Of a stretch of 64,000 bases of DNA, positions 17,447-27,235 are shown one piece after another. The notes under the pieces were generated by a model, which was given only the letters and a program-made list of their open reading frames with translations, searched no databases and was not told the origin of the DNA. The stretch is from Candidatus Parcubacteria bacterium. Its GTDB lineage: Bacteria; Patescibacteria; ABY1; UBA1558; GWA2-36-10. Made by a program: the position numbers and the translations under genes. Each line of letters begins with the position of its first letter. Within the stretch, counting starts at the first letter, position 1. The stretch covers positions 10,649 to 74,648 of the forward strand of contig JABHSK010000008.1 of NCBI GenBank assembly GCA_018669975.1, given 5' to 3'.

Positions 17447-20164
17447 ATGAACAAGAAAATTATTTTAATGACTACAATTCTAGCTATGGTAGGCTTGCTT
17501 TTTGTAAACCTAGTCGAAGCCAGACAATATGTTGGTCGTTATTCCACTATTTTTGATTTAGATGGTGGAGGAGATATTGACTTAACGGATATATCATTAA
17601 TTGCTAGTTATTTACAAACTAGTAATAACGATGCTTGCTTTAATCAATATGAACCATTTTTAACCTCAGCTTTTATGGAGTCTGACAGCTGGTGCAGCTC
17701 TCTATTAGGGATTACGGGGGCTACTTTAAGATCAGGAGAATATGATGCAGTGGCTGATCTAAACGATGATGGTATAGTAAATATTTCAGACCTTGCTTTA
17801 ATTGCCACTTATTACGGAAATGACTACGGGCAAGTTTGTATGGCTCAGATTGCCAACAACTATAGTATGGAAGGCACCCCTTGGTGTGATGGTATTTATC
17901 AAGGTATTGCTGATACTATCGGTGAGGCTGATGGTGGTCCTGATTTAAGTCCGGAGACTATTACGATATCTCCAGAGGAGCCTATTGTTTGGACAGAAAC
18001 AGAAATAACTGTTCAGGTTAGGAATACTGGCACTACTTCTTTTACAGATCAGAGCACTATCAATGATTTTTATAGGATGTTAGGAAATTTTGAAGTAGAG
18101 CAAGAAATACTACCAGAAGTTTCTACTAGTAATCCAATAGAGCCAGGTGAAACTTACGAGGTTATTTTTCGAGGTAAATATACTAGACTGGGCAATCAAC
18201 ACTTGAGTTTTGTGGTTGATCCTCAGGATAATTTAGATGAACTAAATGAATATAATAACAGTATAACAGCTAGAGTTAGCGCTTCAGCATCTTCTGATAT
18301 TGATTTATCTGTTGAAGATATTAATTTTGAGTCAGATAACAATTTACCCAATGAGACAGGTGTGCTATCCGTTACTTTGAAGAATAATGGAGAAGCTATT
18401 ACCAGTTCACTTGGTGTTTATAGTATATCTAATAATTTTGCTAATAAAGGTTTTGTGTTTTCTGGTGGATCTAATAACTATACAGTAGACAGAGACAATA
18501 AACATATAACTGGTAGCTTTCCTTTTCACGCTGGAGACACCTTGACCATGTCTTGGCAGGGGCACTTTGCTTCAGAAGGTAATAAATCTCTACAGTGTGA
18601 TGCAGATAGATATAATCATTTAGCGGAGACCAATGAGTTAAATAATAGTTTAACTAAAGTAATAGTTATTAGTTCAAATCAGACCACTTTACCAGATTAT
18701 CCCGTTTGTGATCACAATGGCGATGGTTTGTATAATTTAAGTGATGTTGCTTTGTTTGCTGGTTGTCAAAACACCTTTGATGCTAACGGTGACGGAGTAC
18801 ACAATTTAACCGATCTTTCTTTGTATGCTAGTAACTATAGTGATGCAGCTTGGTGCGCAACTAATTTACCTGAATGTGCTCCAGAAGAAGCAGATGAAAT
18901 GCCCGAACATACAACTTGTGATCATAACAGTGATGGTTTGTATAATTTAGCAGACATTTCTTTGTTTGCTAGTTGTATGGATACTTTTGATGCCAACGAT
19001 GATGGTGTACATAATTTAACCGATCTTTCTTTGTATGCTAGTAATCACAATGATCAAGATTGGTGTGAACAATATTTACCTGAATGTGCCTCTGAGGACG
19101 ATACAGATGATAACAGTGATTATTTAACCATTGTTAAGACTAGAGTAGATCAAATCACGCAAACCTCAGCTAGAGTGTATTGGCAGGCTAGTATGGGTAG
19201 CATGGGCGAATATCGTTATGCTACTTCTACCCAAGGTTTAGCTAGTGCAAGTAGCTGGTCAAATGGTATAGATAACCATCCAGACCAGACAGGAAACATG
19301 TTTGCTAGTATGGTTACATTGAATAATTTGGAATCTAATACTAAATATTACATAGAGCTCAAAAAATTCTATATGGATGGCCCTAACTATGTTTACGGAG
19401 ATCCTAAGATAATTACTTTCGTTACTTTAGGTGAAGATGATGAGGGTCCAGAGGAAAAAATAACCATTTGTCACACAACAGGTAGTGGTAAGAATCAGAC
19501 TTTAAGTGTCGCAGAGTCTGCTTGGGTAGCCCATCAGAGACACGGGGATACTAGAGGTGCTTGTGAAGAAATTGACTTGCCACCGGTTATAGTCAAGCCA
19601 CCAACAATAGTAGACAGTAGTTTAGTTGGTAGAGTTCGTGGTCGAATTTTGCTCCAAGTAGAAAACAATGGTGAAGCTTGGTATGTGCGCCCTAGTAACG
19701 GTAAGAAGGTTTATATGAAAGATGGTGGCGCTGCCTATGGTATGATGAGAAATCTTGGTTTAGGCATTACCAATGCGAATTTAAAGAAAATTCCAGTTGG
19801 TGTAGAAGATAGGTTTGAGTCACGCGATACAGATGGTGATGGTTTGCCAGATAAACTGGAAGAAGGTCTAGGCACAGATCCGAATAATCCTGATACAGAT
19901 GGTGATGGTCACAATGACCGAACCGAGGTGCTTAATGGATATAATCCACTAGGAACAGGTCAGATGACTTACGATAGTAATCTAGTCAATGGTATCTTGG
20001 GCAAGATTGTACTTCAGGTAGAGTCTCGTGGTGAAGCCTGGTACATTAATCCTGTAGATGGTAAGCGCTATTATATGAAAGATGGTCCCGCTGCCTATCA
20101 GATTATGAGATACCTTAGTTTGGGTATTACTAACAAGGATTTAAATAGTATTGATACAGAGTAG
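17447..20164 (+). CDS. secreted multidomain surface protein: dockerin, CARDB, TSP3 and GEAWY repeats
   Basis: A 905-aa protein with a Sec signal peptide (residues 1-25, cleavage after VEA). In order it shows two dockerin-like calcium motifs (DLDGGGDIDLTD near 37, DLNDDGIVNISD near 105), two CARDB adhesion domains (about 165-280 and 285-410), a tandem pair of dockerin modules (about 420-545, each with DxNxDG motifs and a Cys pair), a fibronectin III-like domain (about 555-660), and a C-terminal part of two GEAWYV/GEAWYI modules (about 730-785 and 850-905) flanking TSP3-type DTDGDG repeats. All of this points to cell-surface adhesion or scaffolding. The downstream gene shares the C-terminal cassette. 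Substrate and anchoring mode are not visible; there is no LPXTG motif and no C-terminal helix. Confidence 0.85.
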   Translation: MNKKIILMTTILAMVGLLFVNLVEARQYVGRYSTIFDLDGGGDIDLTDISLIASYLQTSNNDACFNQYEPFLTSAFMESDSWCSSLLGITGATLRSGEYDAVADLNDDGIVNISDLALIATYYGNDYGQVCMAQIANNYSMEGTPWCDGIYQGIADTIGEADGGPDLSPETITISPEEPIVWTETEITVQVRNTGTTSFTDQSTINDFYRMLGNFEVEQEILPEVSTSNPIEPGETYEVIFRGKYTRLGNQHLSFVVDPQDNLDELNEYNNSITARVSASASSDIDLSVEDINFESDNNLPNETGVLSVTLKNNGEAITSSLGVYSISNNFANKGFVFSGGSNNYTVDRDNKHITGSFPFHAGDTLTMSWQGHFASEGNKSLQCDADRYNHLAETNELNNSLTKVIVISSNQTTLPDYPVCDHNGDGLYNLSDVALFAGCQNTFDANGDGVHNLTDLSLYASNYSDAAWCATNLPECAPEEADEMPEHTTCDHNSDGLYNLADISLFASCMDTFDANDDGVHNLTDLSLYASNHNDQDWCEQYLPECASEDDTDDNSDYLTIVKTRVDQITQTSARVYWQASMGSMGEYRYATSTQGLASASSWSNGIDNHPDQTGNMFASMVTLNNLESNTKYYIELKKFYMDGPNYVYGDPKIITFVTLGEDDEGPEEKITICHTTGSGKNQTLSVAESAWVAHQRHGDTRGACEEIDLPPVIVKPPTIVDSSLVGRVRGRILLQVENNGEAWYVRPSNGKKVYMKDGGAAYGMMRNLGLGITNANLKKIPVGVEDRFESRDTDGDGLPDKLEEGLGTDPNNPDTDGDGHNDRTEVLNGYNPLGTGQMTYDSNLVNGILGKIVLQVESRGEAWYINPVDGKRYYMKDGPAAYQIMRYLSLGITNKDLNSIDTE
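18704..19123 (+). repeat. tandem 210-bp in-frame duplication coding for the dockerin pair
   Basis: Two 210-bp (70-codon) units, 18704-18913 and 18914-19123, each encode two EF-hand-like DxNxDG motifs and end with an LPECA-type segment. A stretch of over 30 bases around 18803-18835 and 19013-19045 is nearly identical, so the duplication is fairly recent. Confidence 0.8.
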
Positions 20165-20170
20165 TATAAG

Positions 20171-20198
20171 AAAAACCCCGCTAAAAGCGGGGTTTTTT
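20171..20198 (+). terminator. terminator after the first surface protein
   Basis: AAAAACCCCGC pairs with GCGGGGTTTTT around a five-base loop. Confidence 0.92.
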
Positions 20199-20252
20199 AT
20201 TTATTTTAATAATGCTATAATTAACATAATAAAAAATAAGTAATTAAAATTT

Positions 20253-22124
20253 ATGAAAAAATTATTATTATTTTTCGGTCTACTATTAACCTCTCTTGTT
20301 ATAGCTGACAGTGTTAGCGCTGCTTCTTTAGAGGTGGTTTATCCAAGTGGAGGTGAAAGATTAAAGGGTGGCGAGACCTATGAGTTTCGGTTGAATCAAG
20401 TGGGCTTAAAGTCAGTCAGGATTCGGTTAGAAAATTCGGAGGGCTATACTATGACCGGAACCTCTGCCTCTATAGATATAGATTCAGACGCTAGTCAAGT
20501 GAGTTATCAGTACACAGTTCCGAATAGACCAGATTTAGAGGGGGACAATGAATATAAAGTGGACCTGACAGGGTATAAATTAGATTCTTCTGAACCAGGG
20601 GGTAATCCCAGCGCCCAGAGCGATGGTTATTTTTCTATATATCGTGATTTGCCAGATTTAGTGATTACAGATCTACAGGTTAAACAGTCTGTTGGTTGGT
20701 TAATTAACTGGTCTTCTGAGCCTCTAGTTTCTAATAACCGTCTATATTTTGATATTGTAACGGCTAACGAGGCTAATCCTATAGGTAATTATAGCTCAAA
20801 GATTAGAATAGAAGTAGGAGGCATGGTTTGTGAAAGAGAATATTCTACATCAGTACTTTCAGAATACACGACTTCTTGTTCTTCTTCTGATTTGAAGTTG
20901 TCGCCAGGTACTTATCAGGCTATTGCTACTATTGATCCAGAAAATAATGTTGCGGAAGTAGATGAAAATAATAATACACAAACAATGACTCTTGAAATTA
21001 TCGATGCCAACGAATATGTCTGGCCTATAAACGAATGCCAGTCTATTTATCCGCTGCCAGAAGGACACTATCATGAGACATGTCTGGATATATTTATTGA
21101 AGACATCGAATTATCTTCAGCTAGTCCAAAGGTGAATGAAGAAATAACAATAGCAGTCAAAGGTGTTACTGATTTTACCGGTGGACCTGTCACATTAGGA
21201 GATTTGGATAGGTATGACAATAATTTTCAAGATTTTATAACAACCAATATAGCGATTACCGAAGAACTTATAAATCCAGGCGGACCCTTTGAATATTTAT
21301 TTACAGGTCATTTTACATCCATTGGACAGAAAGAACTTCATTTTCAATATGACCCATTGAATAGAAAAAATGAAGCGAGCGAAAGCAATAATGAATATAC
21401 GGAGGTAGTCTCTGTAGTTGCCAGCTCTAATGGTGATATAGGGGACGCTGATGGTGATGATGAAGCAACGGACGATGACGAGCCAACAGAATGTATTGGT
21501 GGAACAGGTGATGGTCAGTTGGAATGCATGGATGATTCCGATGACGATACACCACCTGTGCCAACACTCTATGTAGATCAAAATTTAACCAATCGTCTTA
21601 AAGGTAAAATTTTATTGCAAGTGGAAGAACACGGTGAAGCTTGGTATGTTAGGCCAGATGATGGCAAGAGAATGTACATGGCCGATGGTGATGCGGCCTA
21701 TGGTATGATGAGAAATCTAGGTCTAGGTATCACCAACGCTGATTTAGCTAAAATACCAATTGGCTTTGAAGATAGATTTGAATGTTTGGATACTGATGGC
21801 GATGGTTTATGTAATAAGTTAGAAGATGGGCTAGGCACTGATAAGTATAAAGCAGACTCTGACGGTGATGGTTTTGATGATGGCACAGAAATACGTAGTG
21901 ATTATCAACCCCTAGGACCCGATAAGCTAAGTTATGATAATAATTTAATTAATCGTCTTAAAGGTAAGATTTTATTGCAAGTTGAGGCTCATGGTGAAGC
22001 TTGGTACATAAATCCAGATGACGGCAAGAGGTATTATATGCCAGATGGTCCATCTGCCTATCAAATTATGAGGTTTCTCAGTTTGGGTATTACCAACAGC
22101 GATTTAGCTAAGATTGATACATAA
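20253..22124 (+). CDS. secreted CARDB surface protein with GEAWY repeats, paralog of the preceding gene
   Basis: A 623-aa protein with a signal peptide (residues 1-23, cleavage after VSA). An Ig-like N-terminal domain (LEVVYPSGGERLKGGETY, about 25-125) is followed by two CARDB-like domains (about 135-255 and 280-390), an acidic Asp-rich linker (about 395-440) and the same C-terminal cassette as its neighbour: a GEAWYV module (about 455-500), TSP3-type DTDGDG repeats (about 510-545) and a GEAWYI module (about 570-623). It lacks dockerins and the fibronectin domain. The C-terminal cassettes are closely similar, so they share a common origin and probably a common anchoring or assembly function at the cell surface. 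Confidence 0.85.
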   Translation: MKKLLLFFGLLLTSLVIADSVSAASLEVVYPSGGERLKGGETYEFRLNQVGLKSVRIRLENSEGYTMTGTSASIDIDSDASQVSYQYTVPNRPDLEGDNEYKVDLTGYKLDSSEPGGNPSAQSDGYFSIYRDLPDLVITDLQVKQSVGWLINWSSEPLVSNNRLYFDIVTANEANPIGNYSSKIRIEVGGMVCEREYSTSVLSEYTTSCSSSDLKLSPGTYQAIATIDPENNVAEVDENNNTQTMTLEIIDANEYVWPINECQSIYPLPEGHYHETCLDIFIEDIELSSASPKVNEEITIAVKGVTDFTGGPVTLGDLDRYDNNFQDFITTNIAITEELINPGGPFEYLFTGHFTSIGQKELHFQYDPLNRKNEASESNNEYTEVVSVVASSNGDIGDADGDDEATDDDEPTECIGGTGDGQLECMDDSDDDTPPVPTLYVDQNLTNRLKGKILLQVEEHGEAWYVRPDDGKRMYMADGDAAYGMMRNLGLGITNADLAKIPIGFEDRFECLDTDGDGLCNKLEDGLGTDKYKADSDGDGFDDGTEIRSDYQPLGPDKLSYDNNLINRLKGKILLQVEAHGEAWYINPDDGKRYYMPDGPSAYQIMRFLSLGITNSDLAKIDT

Positions 22125-22135
22125 TAAACTATATG

Positions 22136-22162
22136 ACCCTCGAGTTTTTCTCGGGGGTTTTT
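22136..22162 (+). terminator. terminator after the second surface protein
   Basis: ACCCTCGAG pairs with CTCGGGGGT around TTTTT, followed by a T run. Confidence 0.88.
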
Positions 22163-22195
22163 AAATTAAGCTAATTTTTGGTATAATATAGATGT

Positions 22196-22720
22196 ATGAT
22201 TTTTAGAAGTTCAAAACATAGTGTAGACTCCGACACAGGCTTAGAGTTTGATGAAACTACCGAGGTTTGGGTAGCAGACTTCGGATCTCATAATGTTGAG
22301 ACTGAGATCAGAGAACAGGTTTTAAAATTAAAGCCGAAAAAGGAAAAAGGCATTAGTTGGATACTGACCTCTATTATATTATTATTGTTTATAGTGGCTA
22401 CAGAGTTTTCATTACGGCAATTTGCAATAAGCTTATATTGGTCTGAATTTACTATTTTTTGGGTCACCTGGCTGTGGAGATTACTTTTGATTGTTGTTTG
22501 GATGTACCTGTCTAGATTTGTCTGGTATGTCAAAATAGATAAAATGTTTGCAGTGGCTATAGTGTCTTTTACTTTAGCAGTTATTATTCTAGCCATACTC
22601 AAGATTTTTTATGTACAAGCTGCTTGGACATGGCTTAATTTATTGGTGGAGCCAATTTGGATGGTTTTAATTGTTACTTTATTAGGCGTTTTGTTTTTAA
22701 AATTTAATAAATATAAATAA
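22196..22720 (+). CDS. four-helix membrane protein of unknown function
   Basis: A 174-aa protein with a 55-residue cytosolic N-terminus (Glu/Lys-rich, ending LKPKKEKG) and four membrane helices at about 56-75, 84-106, 116-138 and 146-167. No family recognised. A TATAAT box ends eight bases before the ATG and no Shine-Dalgarno sequence exists, so the mRNA is probably leaderless. It is 20 bp upstream of a Tic20/DUF4870-like gene, and the two are likely co-transcribed. Confidence 0.7.
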   Translation: MIFRSSKHSVDSDTGLEFDETTEVWVADFGSHNVETEIREQVLKLKPKKEKGISWILTSIILLLFIVATEFSLRQFAISLYWSEFTIFWVTWLWRLLLIVVWMYLSRFVWYVKIDKMFAVAIVSFTLAVIILAILKIFYVQAAWTWLNLLVEPIWMVLIVTLLGVLFLKFNKYK

Positions 22721-22740
22721 TTAATAAAATAAAAATAAAG

Positions 22741-23061
22741 ATGGAAGAACACAAGAAAGAAGTCAAACCAGACGCAAAGGATATTGAAGCAAATAAAACA
22801 ATAGCAGCTTTAGCCTATATTGGAATTATTTGTTTTGTACCTTTACTCTTAAAAAAGAGGTCTAAGTTTGCTCAATTCCATGCTAAGCAGGGCTTACTTT
22901 TATTGATCATTGAGGTAGTCGCTTGGCTAATACCGTTTATTGGTTGGTTCTTGATGATGATAGCCATCATCTATTCTGTTTTAGGCATTATCAATGCCAT
23001 GGACGGCAAGTATTGGAAGATGCCTTATCTAGGCAAGTACACAGCTAAATTAAATTTATAA
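22741..23061 (+). CDS. DUF4870/Tic20-like small membrane protein
   Basis: A 106-aa protein whose pattern matches the DUF4870/Tic20-like family: NKTIAALAYIGIICFVPLL (helix 1), KFAQFHAKQGLLLLIIEVV (helix 2 after the characteristic F-H-A-K-Q-G box) and a third helix through GWFLMMIAIIYSVLGIINAMDGKYW. The family is widespread in bacteria but its function is not settled. It follows a four-helix membrane protein in a two-gene unit. Confidence 0.8.
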   Translation: MEEHKKEVKPDAKDIEANKTIAALAYIGIICFVPLLLKKRSKFAQFHAKQGLLLLIIEVVAWLIPFIGWFLMMIAIIYSVLGIINAMDGKYWKMPYLGKYTAKLNL

Positions 23062-23075
23062 TTTGACAATTATCG

Positions 23076-23125
23076 ATTAAGCGAGATTGAGTCCGGCTTT
23101 TTGGTATTGTCTGGCTTAATTTTTA
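23076..23125 (+). terminator. possible long-loop terminator
   Basis: ATTAAGC (23076-23082) pairs with GCTTAAT (23114-23120), extended by AGA/TCT with one mismatch, then TTTTATC. The loop is long, so this is a tentative call. Confidence 0.4.
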
Positions 23126-23152
23126 TCAACATTAAGATATTAAAAAAATATT

Positions 23153-25555
23153 ATGGCAAAGAAAAAATCTATTCTATGGTTTAATCAAATAAGTAATACA
23201 GACGTACCTAAGGTTGGTGGTAAAAATGCATCTCTAGGAGAGATGTATAGTAAGCTAACAAAAAAAGGTGTGGCTATCCCAAATGGTTTTGCGGTTACTG
23301 CCGATGCTTATGATGATTTTGTTACTACCACAGGAGTTAAAAAAGAAATCAGGAGAATTCTAAAAGGTTTGAATACTCACGACATACGTGATTTACAGGC
23401 AAAAGCTAAGGCGGTTAGGCAGGCAATTTTGCAAGCAGATTTTCCAGAAGATCTAGAGCAAGACATTATTAAAGCTTACGAAAAGTTATCAAAAGAATTT
23501 AAGAAAAAAGATGTTGATGTAGCTGTTAGAAGCTCTGCTACAGCTGAAGACTTACCAGATGCTTCTTTTGCTGGTCAGCAGGATACCTATTTGAATGTCG
23601 AAGGCGCAGAAGAACTTTTAGATGCTTGTAAGAGATGCATGGCTTCGCTTTTTACAGATCGAGCTATATCCTATCGTACTGATAAGGGCTTTAGTCATTT
23701 TAAAGTAAAATTATCTATCACCATACAGAAAATGGTACGCTCAGACAAGGCTACTTCTGGCGTGATGTTTTCTATTGATACAGAATCTGGGTTTAAAGAC
23801 GCGGTGCTTATTAACTCTATTTATGGCTTGGGAGAGTACATTGTACAAGGTGCGGTTAATCCAGATGAATATTATGTATTCAAACCAACTCTAGCCAAGG
23901 GCTTTAATGCTATTATTAGTCGTCGTCTAGGAGAAAAGAGGAAGAAGTTGGTTTATGATAGTAAGGCCAAAACCAACATGAAGAGTTTGCCAGTGACCAG
24001 AAAAGATCAACACAGGTTTGCTTTATCTGATAAAGAAGTGCATCAGCTGGCTAAATGGGCAGTGACCATTGAAGAACATTATAAAAAGCCAATGGATATG
24101 GAATGGGCTAAGGATGGTTTTACTGGCAAGTTATACATTGTTCAAGCTAGACCAGAGACTGTTCGCTCACAGGATGATCCAAATACTTTGACAGAATATA
24201 AATTAAAGGAGCACGGAAAGCTTTTAACTATTGGAGCTTCCGTTGGCAACAAGATTGGTCAGGGTAAGGCACACATCATTAGAGATGTTAAAGATATTCA
24301 TAAATTTAAGGAAGGCGAGGTCTTAATTACAGAAATGACAGACCCAGATTGGGAGCCGATTATGAAAATTGCCGCAGCAATTGTCACTGAGTCTGGTGGT
24401 CGAACTTGTCACGCAGCTATCATTTCTCGTGAGTTAGGCATTCCTTGTGTTGTTGGTACTAGAGACGCCACTAAAAAGATCAAAGATAAACAAAATATCA
24501 CAGTGTCTTGTGTAGAGGGCGAAAAGGGATTTGTATATAATGGTTTACTTGATTTTGACGTAACCAAACATAATCTTAAGAATTTCAAGAAGTCCAAAAC
24601 TAAAGTCATGATGAATGTTGGTAATCCAGAAATGGCCATGGCCCAAAGCTTTATTCCTAACGAAGGTGTCGGTTTAGCCCGTGAGGAATTCATTATTTCT
24701 AATTACATTCGTATTCATCCTTTGGCCTTGCTAAACTTTTCTAAAGTTAAAGATGCAAAAGCCAAAAAGATTATTGAAAATCACACAGCCGCCTATAAGA
24801 GTAAACCACAATTTTTTATAGATAAATTAGCTGAGGGTGTAGCTCGTATTGCCGCTAGTTTTTATCCCAAAGATGTAATCATGAGATTGTCCGATTTTAA
24901 ATCAAATGAATACGCTAGTCTGATCGGCGGAGAGCAGTTTGAGCCCGAAGAAAGAAATCCAATGATTGGTTGGCGTGGAGCTAGTAGGTATTATAGTCCA
25001 AAATATTTACCAGCCTTTATACTAGAGTGCAAAGCTCTAACTAAGGTGCGTAAAGAAATGGGTCTTAAAAATTTAAAAATCATGGTTCCATTTTGCCGAA
25101 CCATAGAAGAAGGTAAAAAGGTTCTCAAGATTATGGCAGACAATGGCTTAAAGCGAGGGGTGGATGGATTAGAGGTTTATGTGATGTGCGAGATTCCATC
25201 CAACGTTATTTTAGCTGATGAGTTCTCTAAAATTTTTGACGGATTTTCTATTGGTTCCAACGATTTAACACAGTTAGTGCTTGGTGTTGATCGTGATAGT
25301 GAATTGGTTGCCCATGTCTATGATGAGAGAAATGAAGCGGTCAAAAGTATGGTCAGGCAAGTTATTGCAGCTGCTAGAAAGAATAAGAGGAAAATTGGTA
25401 TCTGTGGGCAAGCGCCATCAGACTTTCCAGACTTTGCTCAATTTTTAGTAGAAGAAAATATTGATTCCATTTCTTTGATCCCAGATACAGTCATTAAAAC
25501 TATGTTAGCTATTAAAAAAACAGAGAGTAAGAAAAAAAGAAAAAAGAAAAAATAA
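23153..25555 (+). CDS. ppsA: phosphoenolpyruvate synthase (pyruvate, water dikinase)
   Basis: An 800-aa three-domain enzyme that converts pyruvate, ATP and water to PEP, AMP and phosphate, or runs in reverse for ATP gain. The N-terminal ATP-grasp domain has GGKNASLGEMY (21-31) and VAVRSSATAEDLPDASFAGQQ; the central swivelling domain carries the catalytic His in GGRTCHAAIISRE (near residue 420); the C-terminal PEP/pyruvate barrel contains GLAREEF, SIGSNDLTQL and ICGQAPSDFP, the last with the catalytic Cys. The order and the start KSILWFNQIS... match PEP synthase better than pyruvate phosphate dikinase. The Lys-rich tail (TESKKKRKKKK) is an added feature. It is a single-gene unit. Confidence 0.94.
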   Translation: MAKKKSILWFNQISNTDVPKVGGKNASLGEMYSKLTKKGVAIPNGFAVTADAYDDFVTTTGVKKEIRRILKGLNTHDIRDLQAKAKAVRQAILQADFPEDLEQDIIKAYEKLSKEFKKKDVDVAVRSSATAEDLPDASFAGQQDTYLNVEGAEELLDACKRCMASLFTDRAISYRTDKGFSHFKVKLSITIQKMVRSDKATSGVMFSIDTESGFKDAVLINSIYGLGEYIVQGAVNPDEYYVFKPTLAKGFNAIISRRLGEKRKKLVYDSKAKTNMKSLPVTRKDQHRFALSDKEVHQLAKWAVTIEEHYKKPMDMEWAKDGFTGKLYIVQARPETVRSQDDPNTLTEYKLKEHGKLLTIGASVGNKIGQGKAHIIRDVKDIHKFKEGEVLITEMTDPDWEPIMKIAAAIVTESGGRTCHAAIISRELGIPCVVGTRDATKKIKDKQNITVSCVEGEKGFVYNGLLDFDVTKHNLKNFKKSKTKVMMNVGNPEMAMAQSFIPNEGVGLAREEFIISNYIRIHPLALLNFSKVKDAKAKKIIENHTAAYKSKPQFFIDKLAEGVARIAASFYPKDVIMRLSDFKSNEYASLIGGEQFEPEERNPMIGWRGASRYYSPKYLPAFILECKALTKVRKEMGLKNLKIMVPFCRTIEEGKKVLKIMADNGLKRGVDGLEVYVMCEIPSNVILADEFSKIFDGFSIGSNDLTQLVLGVDRDSELVAHVYDERNEAVKSMVRQVIAAARKNKRKIGICGQAPSDFPDFAQFLVEENIDSISLIPDTVIKTMLAIKKTESKKKRKKKK

Positions 25556-25568
25556 TTTAATATTATAT

Positions 25569-25594
25569 AAAAAGGGTGTCTAGGCACTCTTTTT
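25569..25594 (+). terminator. terminator of ppsA
   Basis: AAAAAGGGTGT pairs with GCACTCTTTTT including G-T wobbles. It lies directly before the next promoter. Confidence 0.75.
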
Positions 25595-25598
25595 ATTA

Positions 25599-25627
25599 TT
25601 GACTAAAAAGGCAAGAAAAATTATACT
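25599..25627 (+). promoter_or_regulatory. sigma-70 promoter of the CCA-adding-type gene
   Basis: TTGACT (25599-25604) and TATACT (25622-25627) with a 17-base spacer. Eight bases separate the -10 box from the ATG at 25636, so transcription should begin at or next to the start codon. Confidence 0.8.
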
Positions 25628-25635
25628 TTATCCAT

Positions 25636-27222
25636 ATGAATGAAGGAAAAATTTTCAAAGAACCAGTTAATCCCGATCAGGACATAGTTAGTTCTGAAAA
25701 GATACCATTGGCTGATGATTATATAGAAACCTTGCAAGCCGAGGGGCTAGAAGGGCATGCGGAGGCTTACCAAAAAGTGATAGAATTATCACAAGCTGTT
25801 GGTGAGGCTGGCGGTCGTTCTCTTTTAGTTGGCGGTAGTGTCAGAGATATGGTCTTTGGTAAAATTTCTAAAGATTACGATATTGAGATTTATGGCTTGG
25901 AGGCCCAACAGGTTGAAGAGATAGTAGCTAGATTTGGCAAAGTATCTGATGTTGGCAAAGCTTTTGGTATTTTAAAAATATTTCTCGGACAGGGTATAGA
26001 TATTGATGTGTCTTTACCAAGAACAGATTCTAAAATAGGTGAGGGACATCGGGGTTTTGAAGTTAAGACTGATCCGAATATGAGTATTGCTGAAGCTGCT
26101 AAGCGTCGTGATTTTACGATGAATTCTGTAGCCGCCGATCCTTTGACTGGTGAACTATTTGATGCCTATGGTGGTGTGGAGGATATTAAAAATAGGACGC
26201 TAAAGATTACTGATCCAGAGAGGTTTCGTGATGATCCACTACGTGTCATGAGAGCCTTGCAATTTATTGGACGTTTTGGTTTACAGTTAGATCCAGACAG
26301 CGCTAAGATTATCCAGGAGATGACACCAGAGTTAAAAGAGTTACCAAAGGAAAGAATTTTTGAAGAGTGGAAAAAATTATTATTGAAGTCAAGTAAACCA
26401 TCTTTAGGCTTAGCAGCCGGGATGACTTTGGGAGTTTTCAAAGAGTTGCACCCTGAATTTCCACCTTTAGCTAAAACAGAACAAGATCCAGAGTGGCACC
26501 CAGAGGGAGACGCCTGGATACACACCTTAATGACAGTTGATGAAGCAGCTCAGATAACACGAGAAGAAAATTTAGATAGTAAGGAAAGTTTGACTGTTAT
26601 GCTGGCGACCCTGTGTCATGATTTAGGTAAGGCTGATACTACAGAAATAAAAGATGGACGGATTATTTCACATGGTCATGAGCAGGCTGGTGGAGAACCT
26701 ACTAAAGAATTTTTGAATTCAGTTGGAGCTGATAAGCTAACTAAACAAAAAGTTAAACAACTTGTAGAAAATCATTTGATGCCAACTATGTTGTATATCA
26801 ATGCGGTTGTTAAACAAGAAAAAGTTAGTGATGGAGCAATTCGTCGTTTAGCCAAGCGTATTTATCCAGCTACTATCAATGAATTGGTTTTAGTGGCTCA
26901 AGCTGATCATGCAGGCCGAGGACCATATATGGATCCAAAGCATCCAGAGCAATATTTAATGCCAGATGGATTCCCAGCAAAAAAGTGGTTACTAAAAAAA
27001 GCTAGAGAATTAGCAGTAGAAGATAGTAAGCCAGCAGATTTGTTAGCAGGTAGAGATTTAATTGCCACTGGTTTGAAGCCTGGTAAGGATTTTGGTCAGT
27101 TGATAGAGTTGGCTAATAGATTGCGTGACGAGAAAGATTTTGATAAGCGTCGTGTTTTGCAAGCCTTGTATGAAATTATTGATAATGCGCAGGCTATTGT
27201 AAAGTTGAGCTCTTTGTTGTAA
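25636..27222 (+). CDS. cca: tRNA nucleotidyltransferase (CCA-adding enzyme type) with HD domain
   Basis: A 528-aa class II nucleotidyltransferase. The head domain has LLVGGSVRDMVFG (about 63-75), the metal-binding D.D pair in KDYDIEIYG, and the conserved RRDFTMNSVA and RDDPLRVMRALQF boxes. An HD phosphohydrolase domain follows, with CHDLGKADT near residue 326, the arrangement of bifunctional CCA enzymes such as E. coli Cca. An N-terminal extension of about 40 residues precedes the fold. All three tRNA genes in this window encode their CCA, so the likely role is end repair, though poly(A) activity cannot be excluded from sequence alone. A tRNA-Ser gene follows 13 bp later. Confidence 0.88.
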   Translation: MNEGKIFKEPVNPDQDIVSSEKIPLADDYIETLQAEGLEGHAEAYQKVIELSQAVGEAGGRSLLVGGSVRDMVFGKISKDYDIEIYGLEAQQVEEIVARFGKVSDVGKAFGILKIFLGQGIDIDVSLPRTDSKIGEGHRGFEVKTDPNMSIAEAAKRRDFTMNSVAADPLTGELFDAYGGVEDIKNRTLKITDPERFRDDPLRVMRALQFIGRFGLQLDPDSAKIIQEMTPELKELPKERIFEEWKKLLLKSSKPSLGLAAGMTLGVFKELHPEFPPLAKTEQDPEWHPEGDAWIHTLMTVDEAAQITREENLDSKESLTVMLATLCHDLGKADTTEIKDGRIISHGHEQAGGEPTKEFLNSVGADKLTKQKVKQLVENHLMPTMLYINAVVKQEKVSDGAIRRLAKRIYPATINELVLVAQADHAGRGPYMDPKHPEQYLMPDGFPAKKWLLKKARELAVEDSKPADLLAGRDLIATGLKPGKDFGQLIELANRLRDEKDFDKRRVLQALYEIIDNAQAIVKLSSLL

Positions 27223-27235
27223 TATATTCTTTCGT

